The notes under the pieces are model-generated. The model saw nothing but the letters and a program-made list of their open reading frames with translations. It had not been told where the DNA came from and ran no database searches. The position numbers and the translations under genes were made by a program. From assembly GCA_008704415.1 (NCBI GenBank), contig VXIS01000036.1:62001-126000 (forward strand): a DNA stretch of 64,000 nucleotides, given 5' to 3'. Shown in pieces: positions 53,426-64,000 of the stretch (its first letter is position 1; each line of letters begins with the position of its first letter). The stretch comes from Sphaerosporella brunnea. Taxonomy: Eukaryota; Ascomycota; Pezizomycetes; Pezizales; Pyronemataceae.

Positions 53426-54422
53426 GGCGATGGCAGAGTTGCCTCTCAGAATCGAAAAGTAGGATTTCGATTTGTATGGTGGACCTGTGGGCGGGGGAAG
53501 CGTGCGGACACTGCACGACTCGCCTGGCTTCTTCACGGTGCGAGCTCTTGGTGATTGTCAACATCTCTCAAAGTCCGACTATCTTCTCAAGAGCATCAGC
53601 AGTAATTCAGCATCCACCTCCCCCCCTCTTCCTCTTCCGCATTTTCTGCCCCCCCCCCCCCCCCGCTCCACACTGACGTCAACCAGCTACTAGTGGAGAC
53701 CCAATGTGGTGGGCCTGCTGTTTTACGGTCTTTTACCAGCAGAAAACCATTTACCAACCGTTACTGTAGCATTTTTCCATTGCAACCGTTTTTTGCTGGT
53801 CACAGTTTTTTCACATTAAGCCTATGTCACGTATCATCGTCGCTAGCTACCAACCATACCCGGCTACCAACCGCTGCGCTCGTCCCTAATCGTCGATTTG
53901 AGCCTCATGATGAGTGAAATTTTCATCCTGTTACATACATATGCCCGTCGATAACGTTGTCTTCAGTTTAAGCGTCCGGTCACCGTTGTGTACCACCCCC
54001 CTTTTTCCTAATGGTACTTGTCGGGTAAAATTCTGAACTTAAGGTAAGGTTACACTGTAAAATACAACGCTTGGGAGAGGTATAAAACTTTGCTTGAGTG
54101 AGACGGGTCTGGGAGGCCGGCTGGCCTAAATCTGAAGCGCGGCGTCTGCAAGGCGAGAAGATATTGATATAAAGCCCCGAGTCCTGTACTGGCACGCGCA
54201 TTCGAATTCCATATATCATCAACCTGAAATGCCTCGCTACCCTGACGCCGAGTTTCTCGGAAGTTTTGAAATTCGTGACCCACCGCAAAGCTAAAAGGTA
54301 GCCGTGACCTCAAACCTCTGTTTTACGAGCAACTTGAGGACGAAACACCGCAGCCATCAAGAGCCATTTCGTCACAAAGCCGTATTTGGGAGCAAAGTTA
54401 AAAAGGTGTTGGACATGTGTTC
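53426..54422. other. Intergenic with a poly-C run
   Basis: A C run lies at 53650-53664. No gene was recognised. Confidence 0.4.
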
Positions 54423-54785
54423 TAGAGCTGGGTGGGAAACTGCCAAGTACGGTTGCCAACCAGTTGCCAACCTCCACTACACCACCGACGAGTAGCCTCA
54501 CAACATAGCACGAAATTTAAAGCCAGTGGAAATGGTCCGAGTGCTCAGCAGTGAAGATAAAGCTCATCTGCACCTACGAGTGCCGGCCTGTGAATGGTTC
54601 TGCTCACCCGCACAATTTCTCTCCTTCGACAGCTTCCCCAGCAGAACTCGACACCCACTCCCTCAGCAGAACTCCTGTGTATCACTAAAATCACATGACC
54701 GTACGGTTGCCAACCGATTTTTGCTGTAGCGCGGTTGTCAACCCCGTCGGAGGTTGTTTACCTACGGGTTTCCCACCCAGCTCTA
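54423..54785. mobile_element. Short hAT-like MITE
   Basis: The ends are TAGAGCTGGGTGGGAAAC and its inverted copy (GTTTCCCACCCAGCTCTA with one base difference), bounding 363 bp. Both subterminal regions match the 57.1-58.1 kb element in opposite orientation: GAAACTGCCAAG.ACGGTTGC on the left and GGTTGACAACCGCGCTACAG on the right. No 8-bp duplication is visible at its flanks (ATGTGTTC versus CTAATTTG). It is an internally deleted member of that family. Confidence 0.82.
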
Positions 54786-55825
54786 CTAATTTGTCTCTAG
54801 TCAATTGACCAGATGTACTTTTGGCGGTTTTTCGACTTATTTTGTCCCGGTGTCCACGCGCTCGTCGACGGCGCTTCAATTGATCGCCCCTATAACGGGA
54901 CAACAATGATTTTGCAGTACCATCGATATTTCGGCTCGATGCGTATGTGGTTCGAACAAGTTCCGGACAAACCAAACACCTACAGAATACATACCAGGAA
55001 GGGAGCCCCCCCCCCCTCCAATTCGGCGATCCCGGAGAAATTACCTTTAAAAACCACGATCTCAGCGAATCCGCACTCTCTTCCGCACGCGGAACTTCTC
55101 GCAGTTCACGCTGCATGTTGTAAGATTCTGAATGCTAGCGGGGCCGGTGAATATTTAGAGTAGCTGTTAAGAGACCTGGATGAGATCGATGTCTTGGCCG
55201 AAGATGGATCCACTGGATTGGAGGCTTTGTGGATCGCGAGCGGCTTAGTTCGAGCCCAAGTATAGGGGCCTGTGGCGGGCGGAGAGGGCTGAAGGATGAA
55301 GAGTTGGCCTTCAGAGATCCTCGAATCTGGACATTCCCTATTCATGGTTCGTACCCCACTGCATACACTGTTGGAGAGCCTCAACTGACTATCACAGTTG
55401 CGGTATATGTCTATGTATTATTTGCTGATGATTTTTTTTCTCCTTGCTTGTTTATCGACGCTGGGGTGTTCGGAGAGGGAGTATGGGGAGGATTGCGAAG
55501 GGAGATATGATGGTGGATCGGAAACGTTCAATATGTCTCTGCGGCTGCTTTGCGTTTGGTATACAGCGAGTTGTTAAATAGCAATTGTATTATCCAGCTG
55601 GTGGTATGGATAGCCTATGGCTTGTTGACAATAGAAAGAATATTGTTTTGCATAGTCGGCTTTTTGGATGCCGGCCGGGAGAGAGGACGGGCTGCTGAGG
55701 TTCGCAAGAGAAAATTTCTACGTGTTTCACTAAAACTTGTAAAATCGAGTGCTCACTGCTCAAGGCGATCCCAACCATTTGTTACTCCTAACTACTTCAC
55801 CCAACCGAGAAGGAAATCGAATATC
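54786..55825. other. Gene remnant region
   Basis: On the plus strand a frame through SLPHAELLAVHAACCKILNA...GAGEYLE (ends 55163) continues after a stop as LLRDLDEIDVLAEDGSTGLEALW. This reads like the decayed C-terminal tail of a larger protein, perhaps of the fungal HNH-endonuclease-domain type, but I cannot confirm the family. The rest has no recognisable feature. Confidence 0.3.
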
Positions 55826-56814
55826 TCACGCCCACGACTTCGCCTCAAGCTGAACATACTTCTTCCAAGTGGTAGGCAGCTCTATCATATCCTTCAAGCT
55901 CTCCTCCAGATCCTTCTCTGCATCACCGCGAAAATACTTGAAATCGCGGACCAAGTAAAAGCTCTCCAACATTGCCTTCTGCACATTCTCCGGGAAGAAC
56001 TTGGCCCACTCCTCGCCGAGCAGTTCTTTGTACGCGGTTTTAATGCCGGTTACATCCGTGAAGGTTGCTAGCATCTCGTCTCCGGAGTGGTGGCTCCGAG
56101 TATACGCTTGCCAAATACACGGAAGAGGCGACCGGCCAAGGGAGAAGATAGGAGCCATCAGATTGCTTTTTGCGTTGTCAGGATGTGATAGGAGAACAGG
56201 TGGGAGAGGAGGTGGAAGAATGGTATCTATCTATGTGCCTGGTGCATCATCGTCTTCAGATTCAGCATAAAGAATCCCAACTCGACAACCGTGAGAGGAA
56301 GACCCAGGCCATGCATGACCTGCGCCACCTGCGCCTTTCCGTTCCAGTGCCTGAGGTACCGCAAAGGCCCCTTGGAGATCTCAGTTGCGTTCTGAACCGT
56401 GGACCAGATTGCGTGCGGTGTCTCTAAGGAAAGACTCGCCCAGACTTGGGGATTTTTTGGCTTTTGTATCAGCAACGCAGAAGGTTTTGAAGGCGGTGAA
56501 ATGTGGAGAAGTACAGTTGGTCACAGCGAACACTGTGTGCGATCCAGCCACTGGCATGGCCTGTGGAGAGAGTCAATGTCGCCGAACAAGTCGGCTTATC
56601 CGGTGTCAGTCCCGTCGGCTGCGAGAAACTGCTCAAGGAAGGACGGGTTGATACCTTGACAACTTCCAACGCCCTGCTTGGCCAATGCCTGGCCAGAAGG
56701 CTTCGAGGGATCACGAGTGATAGCCCGGATACGAAATTCTTTCGAGAGAACTGGATGGCCGAGGGCAGTTGTGATGACGGCACTGGCTCCAAAGACAGTG
56801 ATGAGCTTGGGCAT
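55826..56814 (-). pseudogene. NmrA-like NAD(P)-binding protein, decayed
   Basis: The remnant starts at ATG 56814 (MPKLITVFGASAVITTALGH) with a Rossmann-like start, then RIRAITRDPSKPSGQALAKQ. Coding matches then jump among three frames: AGSHTVFAVTN near 56560, HAIWSTVQNATEISKGPLRY near 56380 and GLGLPLTVVELGFFML near 56280, and the C-terminal frame (MLATFTDVTGIKTAYKELLG through DMIELPTTWKKY) ends at 55826. NmrA-like proteins sense NAD(P) or reduce small molecules. The glycine-rich motif is already altered (GASAVITT in place of a GATGxxG-like loop). Several frameshifts make function unlikely. Confidence 0.78.
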
Positions 56815-57128
56815 TGCTGCGATAGCTATCGGCGTATAAGGTGTGGTATTGAGAATCTTTGTGGTGTTTGCGAGCTCGAGAGGATGAAAAATGCTGACGA
56901 TTATTTTATCTCATGGTCAGCGGAGGATCACCGTTCCAGTCATTATCCGTATTTCCGCAGTCTGGAAACAATTGGAGATGTCGGAGCAAAGAAAGTTGAT
57001 GTTGTCGTGTTCTGGTTGTTGCCTTGGTGCGCCGACACCTTCAGCGCAGCGCAGCCTCCTATTGGCCCAAACCAAACCCTAAGCCCTTACGCAAAGTAAC
57101 CCAGTGCGCAAAGTGAGGCCAAATGAGT
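56815..57128. other. Intergenic, nothing seen
   Basis: Short segment between the NmrA-like pseudogene and the hAT-like element. Confidence 0.4.
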
Positions 57129-58137
57129 GTAACTATTAGAGCTGGGGGGGAAAGCCGTAGGTAAGCAACCATTTTCTGGGTTGACAACCGCGCTACAGCA
57201 AAAATCAGTTGTCAACCGTGTGATCATGTGCTTTTTAGTAATACAGACAACGCGTTACATAGTGAGTGCAGTGAAGATTTCAACGCTCGTCGCCACAACC
57301 TCATCCTGCCACAAAGACTCCGCATATTATCCCGCTGCAAATCTTCTACATACAGAACCGAAAATCGCTTCGGAATTCAACGTTGCCAGCCTTCAAACCG
57401 CGGTGCAAAATTTCCTTGAGCCTGGAAACACTGCGTTACACGTAGGACCTATGTCGCAGTTACCATCCAAGGGTCGACCTGGATCACCAATTGAACAGCC
57501 TCCAGCCAAAAAAAATAAAGGCGGTCACCCCAAAGACCCATCGCATCACGCCCCTCTTGGAAATTCTCTTCCTTTATAACGAGGTTGCAACCGCTTCAGA
57601 GCCAGAAGATCAGAAAAGCGGCGAGTAGGGGATACTACTGGACCGTTGGTATCTCCCACAATAACCACAGGCTTCCGGGCCTCCAGGTAGGTCCAGTCCA
57701 ACCCTGATGATGCTGAGTGAGCTGCCAAGGAGTTCTGCTGCAGCCGGGGGAGCCGCCGTGGCATTCTGCTACAACTTGTGAGTACACTGCCTCATTAATT
57801 CAAAAGAATAGTAGTCGTACCTTGAGTATATATATATATATTTTGTTTTGTTGAAGGGGCTGCTGGAGAAGCCGTCTCTTGAAGGAACGGTTGAGAAGTT
57901 CTGCTGGGGGAGCGGAGAGAAATTGTGTAGATGAGCAGAAACATTCATAGGCCGCTGAGCACTCAGACCATTTAAATTTCTCGTTTTAAATTATTTGGCT
58001 ACGCGCCAGACATTTTGTGTGGCTACTCGTCGGTGGTGTCGTTGTGGCCTGCCCCCGGGCCACGGAATCTCGCGTGGACGGTTGGCAACTGGTTGGCAAC
58101 CGTTCTTGGCAGTTTCCCCCCCAGCTCTAGTAACTAT
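57129..58137 (-). mobile_element. Non-autonomous hAT-like element with 8-bp TSD
   Basis: The element is 57137-58129 (993 bp), with ends TAGAGCTGGGGGGGAAA and the inverted copy. It is flanked by the exact octamer GTAACTAT at 57129-57136 and 58130-58137. TAGAG-type ends plus an 8-bp duplication are typical of hAT elements. A 132-codon plus frame at 57181-57579 ends in a basic segment (PSKGRPGSPIEQPPAKKNKG) but is too short for a transposase and may be a remnant. A (TA)n tract lies at 57828-57841. The right end is 42 bp from the ATG of the zinc-cluster regulator. Confidence 0.9.
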
Positions 58138-58171
58138 CCCAAGCTGCAAACACGTGAACCAACTTTCGAAC

Positions 58172-59898
58172 ATGAACATCAACACCGGCCGCCCTCGACC
58201 ACGCCCCACGACAAGCTGTCTTCCTTGCCGTCAAAGAAAGGTATGTTCAAGTTCCGTTGCGAGCCTCCCAGATAAAGCTCAGTGGTGTAGGTAAAATGTG
58301 ACCGCGTGCACCCCTCATGTTCACGCTGTAGCTCTCAAGGGCTGCAATGCCAGTATGCGGCGCGGCGAAATATCAAATTTCTCCAGTCCACGTCTCCTGT
58401 AGAAGAGCCCGCAGTCCAAGAACCCGCATTACCTGCCGCTGGCGTATCCGACGGCAACCGCTATATCGGTGGCACATTCTGGGTATTAGCCCACGACAAT
58501 AACCCAGTAAGACACACGCGGTACCGCTTCTGCTATGTATATGCATTGTTGACGCAGCAAGAGCGATGTAAAACACGTTCTCCAATTCGCAAGATCCCCC
58601 GAACCGATCCTGCCTCTATCGGAACTGCTCCAACTACGTCCGCGGCTCCCGCTAAAATCCCAGCTCGACTTTTTTTTGGAGTCATACTTTTCCAGTCTGC
58701 AACCTCTGCTCTTGCTGGTCGATCCGTCCCGTTTGCGGAGCCAATACGATGCCTTCTGGACGACGCAGTCTCCCACTCCCGTTTCGGAACTATGTCTCCT
58801 CTTTGCCGCACTTCATACCGGCGCCGCGGTAACCGCCCAAGCGCCACAAATCCTCGAAGCAGCGTTTTGCGCTCTGCTAGATCTGAGCGGGTTTCCAGCG
58901 AGCATCTCAGCAGCGACACTGCCGGTGCTTCAAGCATACCTTATCTACCATTCCCACCGGGCCACGCGTCCATGGTGCGCATTCGACTTCCTCCCGGCAG
59001 CAATCCGTGCTGGGCAACATCTAGGACTGCACTCGGAGCCACCCGCCGGGGCTGAAGACGCAGAGCTGCGCCGACAGGTATGGTGGCACCTCGCGTATCT
59101 CGACGCCGAATACGCCATCGCCAGCGGGCTGCCGCGTATGATCCATCCCGACGGCTTTTCCACGCGCATGCCGAAAGTGCCAGGGATGCTGCAGAGCCGC
59201 TGGGAGTGGACGCGGCGGATGCAGGTGTGGATGGGAGCTCGGCTGCCGACGCCGGAAGACGAGGCGGCGTTCCGTAGGTTGTGTCAAGAACTCTCACGAG
59301 AGGCCCAGTCGGATTGGGAGAGGGAGTATATCCTACTCCAGGCAGACCACGCCCAGTGTGTGGTCGCCCACCGCAAACTTCTCAACCCGGATTCTTCGGG
59401 GGTTTGGGATTCCGTGCTACAGAGGTTGGTGATTGTAGGAACTAGGGGGGCGGCTTCGTAATGTAGACTGACTGACCACCGCTCTTAAACAGCGCTTGCA
59501 AATCCCATCTGCGACGATATCTTTTCCTTGCGGACGCGAAGCACACCCCGTTCCACTGGTTCATCCCCGGCTTTGTCCGCCCACAGCATCCGACGCTGAT
59601 CCTGATGCTACGGCTCACGCACCTCACTCAGTACGAGCCCAACACCGAGATGCTGGAAACCAAAGAGCTGCTCGAGAAGGGGTTCGAAATATTCGATAAT
59701 CTTGAGCCCAGCCATACCGATTCCCGCGGCGGCGGCGGCGAAGCTGGGTTGCTTTGCTCGCTGCTGGCAAGGATGAGGGAACGCATATGGGAGAAGGCTG
59801 GCTGGAGGTTGCGAAAGGATGATGCGCTGTTTGAATACTTTGATTGGAATCAGTGGGACGCTATGGTGGATAAGTTGTTCACCGCAAGCTATCAGTAG
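58172..59898 (+). CDS. Zn(II)2Cys6 transcription factor
   Basis: Exons are 58172-58240, 58291-58506, 58562-59424 and 59493-59898, giving 517 aa; introns are 50, 55 and 68 nt. The DNA-binding cluster is C16-x2-C19-x6-C26-x6-C33-x2-C36-x6-C43, formed across the first intron, with RQRKVKC between. The middle region (FFLESYFSSLQPLLLLVDPS through AAIRAGQHLGLH and RRQVWWHLAYLDAEYAIASG) is the fungal-specific transcription-factor domain. The C-terminus ends WNQWDAMVDKLF. Targets are unknown. The acceptor of intron 2 is CAAG at 58561, chosen because the stronger upstream CAG gives the wrong frame. A hAT-like element ends 42 bp before the ATG, so most of the proximal 5' region is transposon sequence. 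Confidence 0.9.
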
Positions 59899-60307
59899 AA
59901 CATGCATGCAGATACACCCGTGAGGTTTTTGCGCTTTAGAGAGAATTTGTCTTGGAATCAGCTGCTTTGTGCTTTGGGCCGTTGTAGCTGAAAGAACGGA
60001 AAAGTTCTCACGGCCTTCTGCGAGCACCACTTATCACTTGTCATGCAACAAGCCACATGGTGGCTCAGCCACTCCCGGGAAAGTGGCGCATACGGCCAGT
60101 TCACTGAACGTATTAAATCTCCGACCCAAGCCCCTACCACGCGCGCACGCATGGCCGGAGGCTTTGATTCGTCGTCAATTGGATCCCTGAATACTTCGTT
60201 TATAACCCGCCCCGGGGAAGAGTCTTTTCCAGAGGAGTGAGTTCCTGTGCATTTTATAGCGATGGCAAACAGTTTTACACGGAAAGAATAACATACCCTT
60301 TGCATCC
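59899..60307. other. Intergenic, nothing seen
   Basis: Short frames only; this lies between the regulator and the Gal80-like pseudogene. Confidence 0.4.
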
Positions 60308-61525
60308 CTAAGTTCTCGAGGCGAATATCACCGGCTGTCCCAGCTTTCCGGCGTACAACCCCTCAAAAAACCGATGTCTCTCAACCACATCGGCAACGCT
60401 AGCCAACCGCTGGTCGCCCACCGCAAATGCCTCGTACAGGCGCTCCACATTCTCCCTCGGCGACCTGCTCACTAACGTTCCCGTCAGCGTCCTTGACGTG
60501 GATTCGGTTGCGCGAAATCGACAAGTTTACTGCGAAAAAAGTGGAGATCTCGATTTGTCCCTTGCTGCCGTAGATGTTCCATCGCAGAGCTAGCTCGGCG
60601 GGGTCTAGCTGTCAGCCCGCGCGCAGCGAGAATGTGGCGCCTGACGTGTGGAAGCCGTGCAGGAATTTTATTTGTTTCAATCATACTGTATTCGGCCGCT
60701 TGCGGCCATGACATATGTAAGAGAAGAGACCATGCTACACCTTAGGCCTAAGCCTACTGCTGGTGCCTGAAGCCGTGCAGGAAGATGTGGTCGGCGGTGT
60801 CGGCCGGCACCACCTCCTGTTTGTCGTTGACCAAATCGACAGTCTTCCGCTGGTTCGCGAGGAGTGACTGGAACTGCGCGATTTCGCCCAGCGAGAGCTG
60901 GAACCAGGTCAATCACGGCAAATACCAGCTTTGCTACCAGCTAGCCAGCCCCCTTCCCTCGGGATGGATGGAAAAAACCCCCACTATGTCCAAGCCATAT
61001 CATATCGTCACCAGCGTGCCGCCCGATCTTGAAGCCGCCGTGTACGCATACCGCTCCGCCCAGAAAGCCGGCAATTGAAGAGATAGTTGAGCCGAGCAGC
61101 TCCCCGATCCTGCCGCTCTCGACAACACCCTGACGGTGGCAATAAGCGGGTCCACGCGGGCCTGCAGGCCCACCACCGTCCTGGCCGCCTTCTCCTCGGC
61201 GATCCGCGCGAGCTCATCGGCCTCCTGCGGGTCCGCGCCCAGCGCTCCCCCGCCTCCAGCACGGGCTTGGCGAGCTAGTGATGCTTCGGTTTGGCAGAGC
61301 TCTACTGATGCGGCTGCTGCTGCTAGGTCTGTGGCTGCGTCGTACACTTTGGTGATTGTGCGCCTCCACTGCTGCCCGCGCGGACGCGAGAGTGCTGGTG
61401 CAGAGCGCTACGACCTCGCATTCAGAACGCCCTTGGGGCGAGAGGAGGTAGGCCATGTGCGTTGTCGTTGGCCCAGGCCGTGGGCGTGGCTAAGGCGCGA
61501 TGCGGAGGCGAGGGGTGGTGTTCAT
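60308..61525 (-). pseudogene. Gal80-like (Gfo/Idh/MocA) oxidoreductase, disrupted
   Basis: Reading from ATG 61525: MNTTPRLRIAP* then, in other frames, AHMAYLLSPQGRSECEVVAL, RIAEEKAARTVVGLQARVDP, WFQLSLGEIAQFQSLLANQR and DTADHIFLHGF. A 103-bp LINE fragment interrupts the gene here; afterwards come HTSGATFSLRAG, an in-frame TGA, RWNIYGSKGQIEIS and, after another shift, NVERLYEAFAVGD to the stop at 60308. The motif order matches Gal80-type dinucleotide-binding proteins (VGLQ-R, the DH-LHG motif, the late NVERLYEAF block). Early stop, several frameshifts and the insertion make it non-functional. Confidence 0.8.
60651..60783 (-). mobile_element. 103-bp LINE 3'-end insertion with 15-bp TSD
   Basis: GAAGCCGTGCAGGAA occurs exactly at 60651-60665 and 60769-60783. 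Between them (60666-60768, minus strand) is the extreme 3' end of a Tad-like LINE: ATGTC, the GGCCGCAAGCGGCC hairpin (60694-60707), GAATACAGTATGATTGAAAC and an AAATAAAATT tail. The upstream 50 bp differ from the other two LINEs, so it is a third subfamily. Confidence 0.92.
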
Positions 61526-61647
61526 GGTAGTGAGCTACGGGTTGGTACTGGCCCGTAGCTTGCTATTGGGTTTTTATCAACGGAGCTCCGGGGGGGGGGG
61601 GCTGGAAACTGTGGCTCGTTGACAAATTCGAAATGGATTACAAATAC

Positions 61648-61691
<44 letters not shown>

Positions 61692-64000
61692 ATGAAAAGC
61701 GGGAATGATGCCATGATGTGCTGGCCGAGTTCTTGGACACAGAGATCGTGTTTGCGCGGTCTGTGCTTCGTTGTCAGTGCCAGGACGGTGCGTTGTACTT
61801 TTGTACTTGCAGGAAAATTGTGGGATTCACGAGGGATCACTCGAAGCACGGCTTGAGTGATGTTCCATGAAGTGACTCACCGTCCGTATTTTTTTGGAGC
61901 GAAAGGCCAAGAGCGCCGCCAACAATCTACAGCGTTTCCCCATCTAGCGAGTGGTGGGCTCGCCTCAGTACGACCGCCGAATATCTAGAATTTTTCAGCC
62001 ACGCCAGGGGGGGCTTCATCCACCGAATTCCAAGTCCCAGCGGTTGAAAAAGTTCACCTTTTGCTTAAGGCGCCCCCCCCCTCCCCCCCGCCTTTCGTTC
62101 CAAAAATACGGTAGATACTCTATCCCCGCGTCGGGTTACTTAAGTAGCCCTCCTAATCTATTCTACTCTCCCCCGCCCCGCAACCCCATCACCAAACAGA
62201 AGGTACCGCCGCATGGCAATCGATTCGGAACCTAATGTACGGGCGCATCCAAAACCTCTCGCAAGCGCGCTGAAGGAACGATCTGGCAAAGGGGTCCAGT
62301 CAGAGGGGAAGAAGATCTCTGTACTTATGCGTCGACTGCTGGGCATTGAATAGGGTAGCAGCCAAGAACCAATAACCCTCCCTCCCTCCCTCATAGCTAT
62401 CTGGGATCTGAACGCTGGGGTGTTTACCAAGAGGCGCGTTTAACTTGATTACGGCCCGAGAAAGGCGATGAGTGAAATGCCTCGTCCCGGAGGACGAGTC
62501 CAACTCGCAGCCAGCAGCATCAACACAGATGAGCCATCTGACTAGCAAACCATCGTGGGAGCTCGGACCTGTAACCGCAGGGTAAACGTGCCTGCAGACG
62601 GCGACGTTCTACGTGCAAGAGAGTGATCTCTCTCTTCTCTTGAGAACCCCAATCATGCCCCCCCGACGGAAATGGCGTCACGAGGCTTGGCCTGAAATAC
62701 ATACGTCAGCGGACGCGAAGTGTCTGCCACCGTGTCAAAGCAGCTATATAGGCATCCTATATAGACGGAGCCAAACATGCCTTAGGAAGCTCCGAGCCGC
62801 GCTGCCGCGTACGCAGGTACGTGGATCGACGTACGGATCGGTGCAGGCTGGAAGAGCAGAAGCGGCGCCGGAGGCAACGAAAACCCCCATTACCTGATGC
62901 CATGGGCACATACCTCCGTACTAGCTGGGAGTCGACGAGTTCCACCGCCAGACTAAGGTTATAAGCAAATCCACGCAGGCATCGGCGGCTGAGTGGAAGA
63001 GGTTGTCGTGGAAGGAACTGGATCGTAGCGCTTGGATGGTGTTTTCGTTGCTCGGGGGGGGGGGGGGGTTGCTTGAATTGCTTGTTGCTTTTGGATCGCA
63101 GTCCGGTATGAAGATACAAGGAGTAGATGTTCCCCCATGCGCTGCATCCCCGAACTGAGAGGCTTGCGGGAGCTTGTGTGCTTCATGTTCTTCTCTCGTC
63201 CGCTCAGCCCTAGTAGTCAAGCAGTTGTATCGCCAGGCTACGTGAATCCTCGTACTGTAGTTTTTTTCCGCATCTCGCATCGCAAGCCGTGCTTCCTTCG
63301 GGGGGGATCGGGTATCTTTCAACCGAAATAACCAAAAAGGATCTCCCCAGGCCCACGGTGATTTCGCAAACCCCCCGCCCCCCGAGAGTATGTTTGCTCC
63401 GCTTCTGACGTGGAAAATGCAAAGTTCGCGCCCTCATGATCATTTCGCAGTGTGATTGGGTGCGCAGGAGTAGATTAATTAAGACATAAACATTTCTGCA
63501 TGCCTTGTGCGCTGGGGGCAAACCGCTGTATTACCCCATGCGCCATGGCCCCATATGACGCATGTGCCCGCCGCTGCTGCTGCTGGCGAGACATGTCGGC
63601 AAAACGAAAAGGCGCGATATTACTGTACTAGAGTACACAACCGTGAGTGAGGATAAGCTTAGCGAATGCTACCTCGAACTCGCGCCTTGTGCCTTGTTGT
63701 GTGCGGCGTAACATATAATTGTGTCGTCGTCGCTACCCAGCCCCCCCGCCAGCTTAAGCTTACCCACACCTTGTGTGAGACAGGCAGAGAGAGTCTTTGA
63801 ATCGACAGCTGAACGGATGCTGTGCTTCTGACTCGCACAGACGGCACGCGGCGTTCGTTGTTGCTCACGACGCATGTGCAAGGCTGGGCTGATGATAGAA
63901 AGCTGTGGAAAGGAAAACAGGCACCACTTGAAATTTTTAAAAGCCTTGTTGTTGATCCCCGGCCGTGCGTCCGGGGGTTGGGGGGGGGGGGGGGGTACTA
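61526..64000. other. 2.5-kb intergenic end of window
   Basis: A 42-nt poly-A run lies at 61649-61690, and G or C runs lie at about 61591-61600, 62072-62089, 63054-63068 and 63981-63995. No gene, tRNA or mobile-element end was recognised. Frames here are short and overlap on both strands. Confidence 0.4.

Noticed and set aside
61649..61690. Poly-A run as a retroposed gene tail
   Set aside because: No element body, hairpin or TSD next to it; such long homopolymers can also be assembly artefacts.
63961..64000. Telomere or contig-end signal at the G-rich end
   Set aside because: No TTAGGG-type repeats; only homopolymer G as elsewhere in the window.

Overview
The window looks like a gene-poor, transposon-rich stretch of a filamentous ascomycete (Pezizomycotina) nuclear genome. 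Support for this: short introns (46-73 nt) with GTRNGT-like donors and CTNAC/CTAAY branch sites; fungal-specific families (Zn(II)2Cys6 regulator, fungal rhodopsin-like 7-TM protein, secreted M43 metalloprotease, short secreted tyrosinase, NmrA-like and Gal80-like oxidoreductases); and a Tad-clade LINE. Genus cannot be told from the sequence.

Layout. 0-10 kb: a small secreted 8-cysteine protein (2.1-2.6 kb), a weak ORF next to a MITE (4.8-5.5 kb) and an intact five-exon tyrosinase (7.5-8.9 kb). 10.3-16.9 kb: a full-length Tad-like LINE on the minus strand, bounded by a 14-bp target-site duplication, with three coding units and three premature stops in ORF2. 18.1-19.5 kb: a 7-TM rhodopsin-like protein. 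21.4-22.4 kb: an M43 metalloprotease. 25.7-26.0 kb: a 75-aa zinc-ribbon protein. 26.8-28.4 kb: a 5'-truncated relative of the LINE. 31.7-32.5 kb: a secreted protein with Kex2-type KR sites and an internal tandem exon duplication. 34.4-36.2 kb: a 4-coumarate:CoA-ligase-like enzyme ending in a peroxisomal AKL signal. 38.1-44.1 kb: a 6-kb DNA transposon with perfect 88-bp terminal inverted repeats, a piggyBac-type transposase, a divergent coiled-coil gene and a 34-bp tandem array. 44.1-46.6 kb: a tangle of interleaved inverted repeats. 46.7-48.7 kb: a hypothetical reading frame and a frameshifted caspase-like gene. 50.3-52.4 kb: an intact UFD1-type zinc-finger gene. 54.4-58.1 kb: two non-autonomous hAT-like elements around an NmrA-like pseudogene. 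58.2-59.9 kb: a Zn(II)2Cys6 regulator whose ATG lies 42 bp from the hAT end. 60.3-61.5 kb: a Gal80-like pseudogene that caught a 103-bp LINE 3' fragment.

The intact genes do not form an obvious pathway or cluster; they are scattered single genes in a repeat-rich background with at least three decayed genes. All intron positions were inferred by eye from splice consensus and frame continuity. The most interesting candidates are the duplicated-exon Kex2 protein, the two-gene 88-bp-TIR transposon with its internal array, and the LINE with ATGA and TAATG gene junctions plus a shared 3' hairpin seen in three independent insertions.
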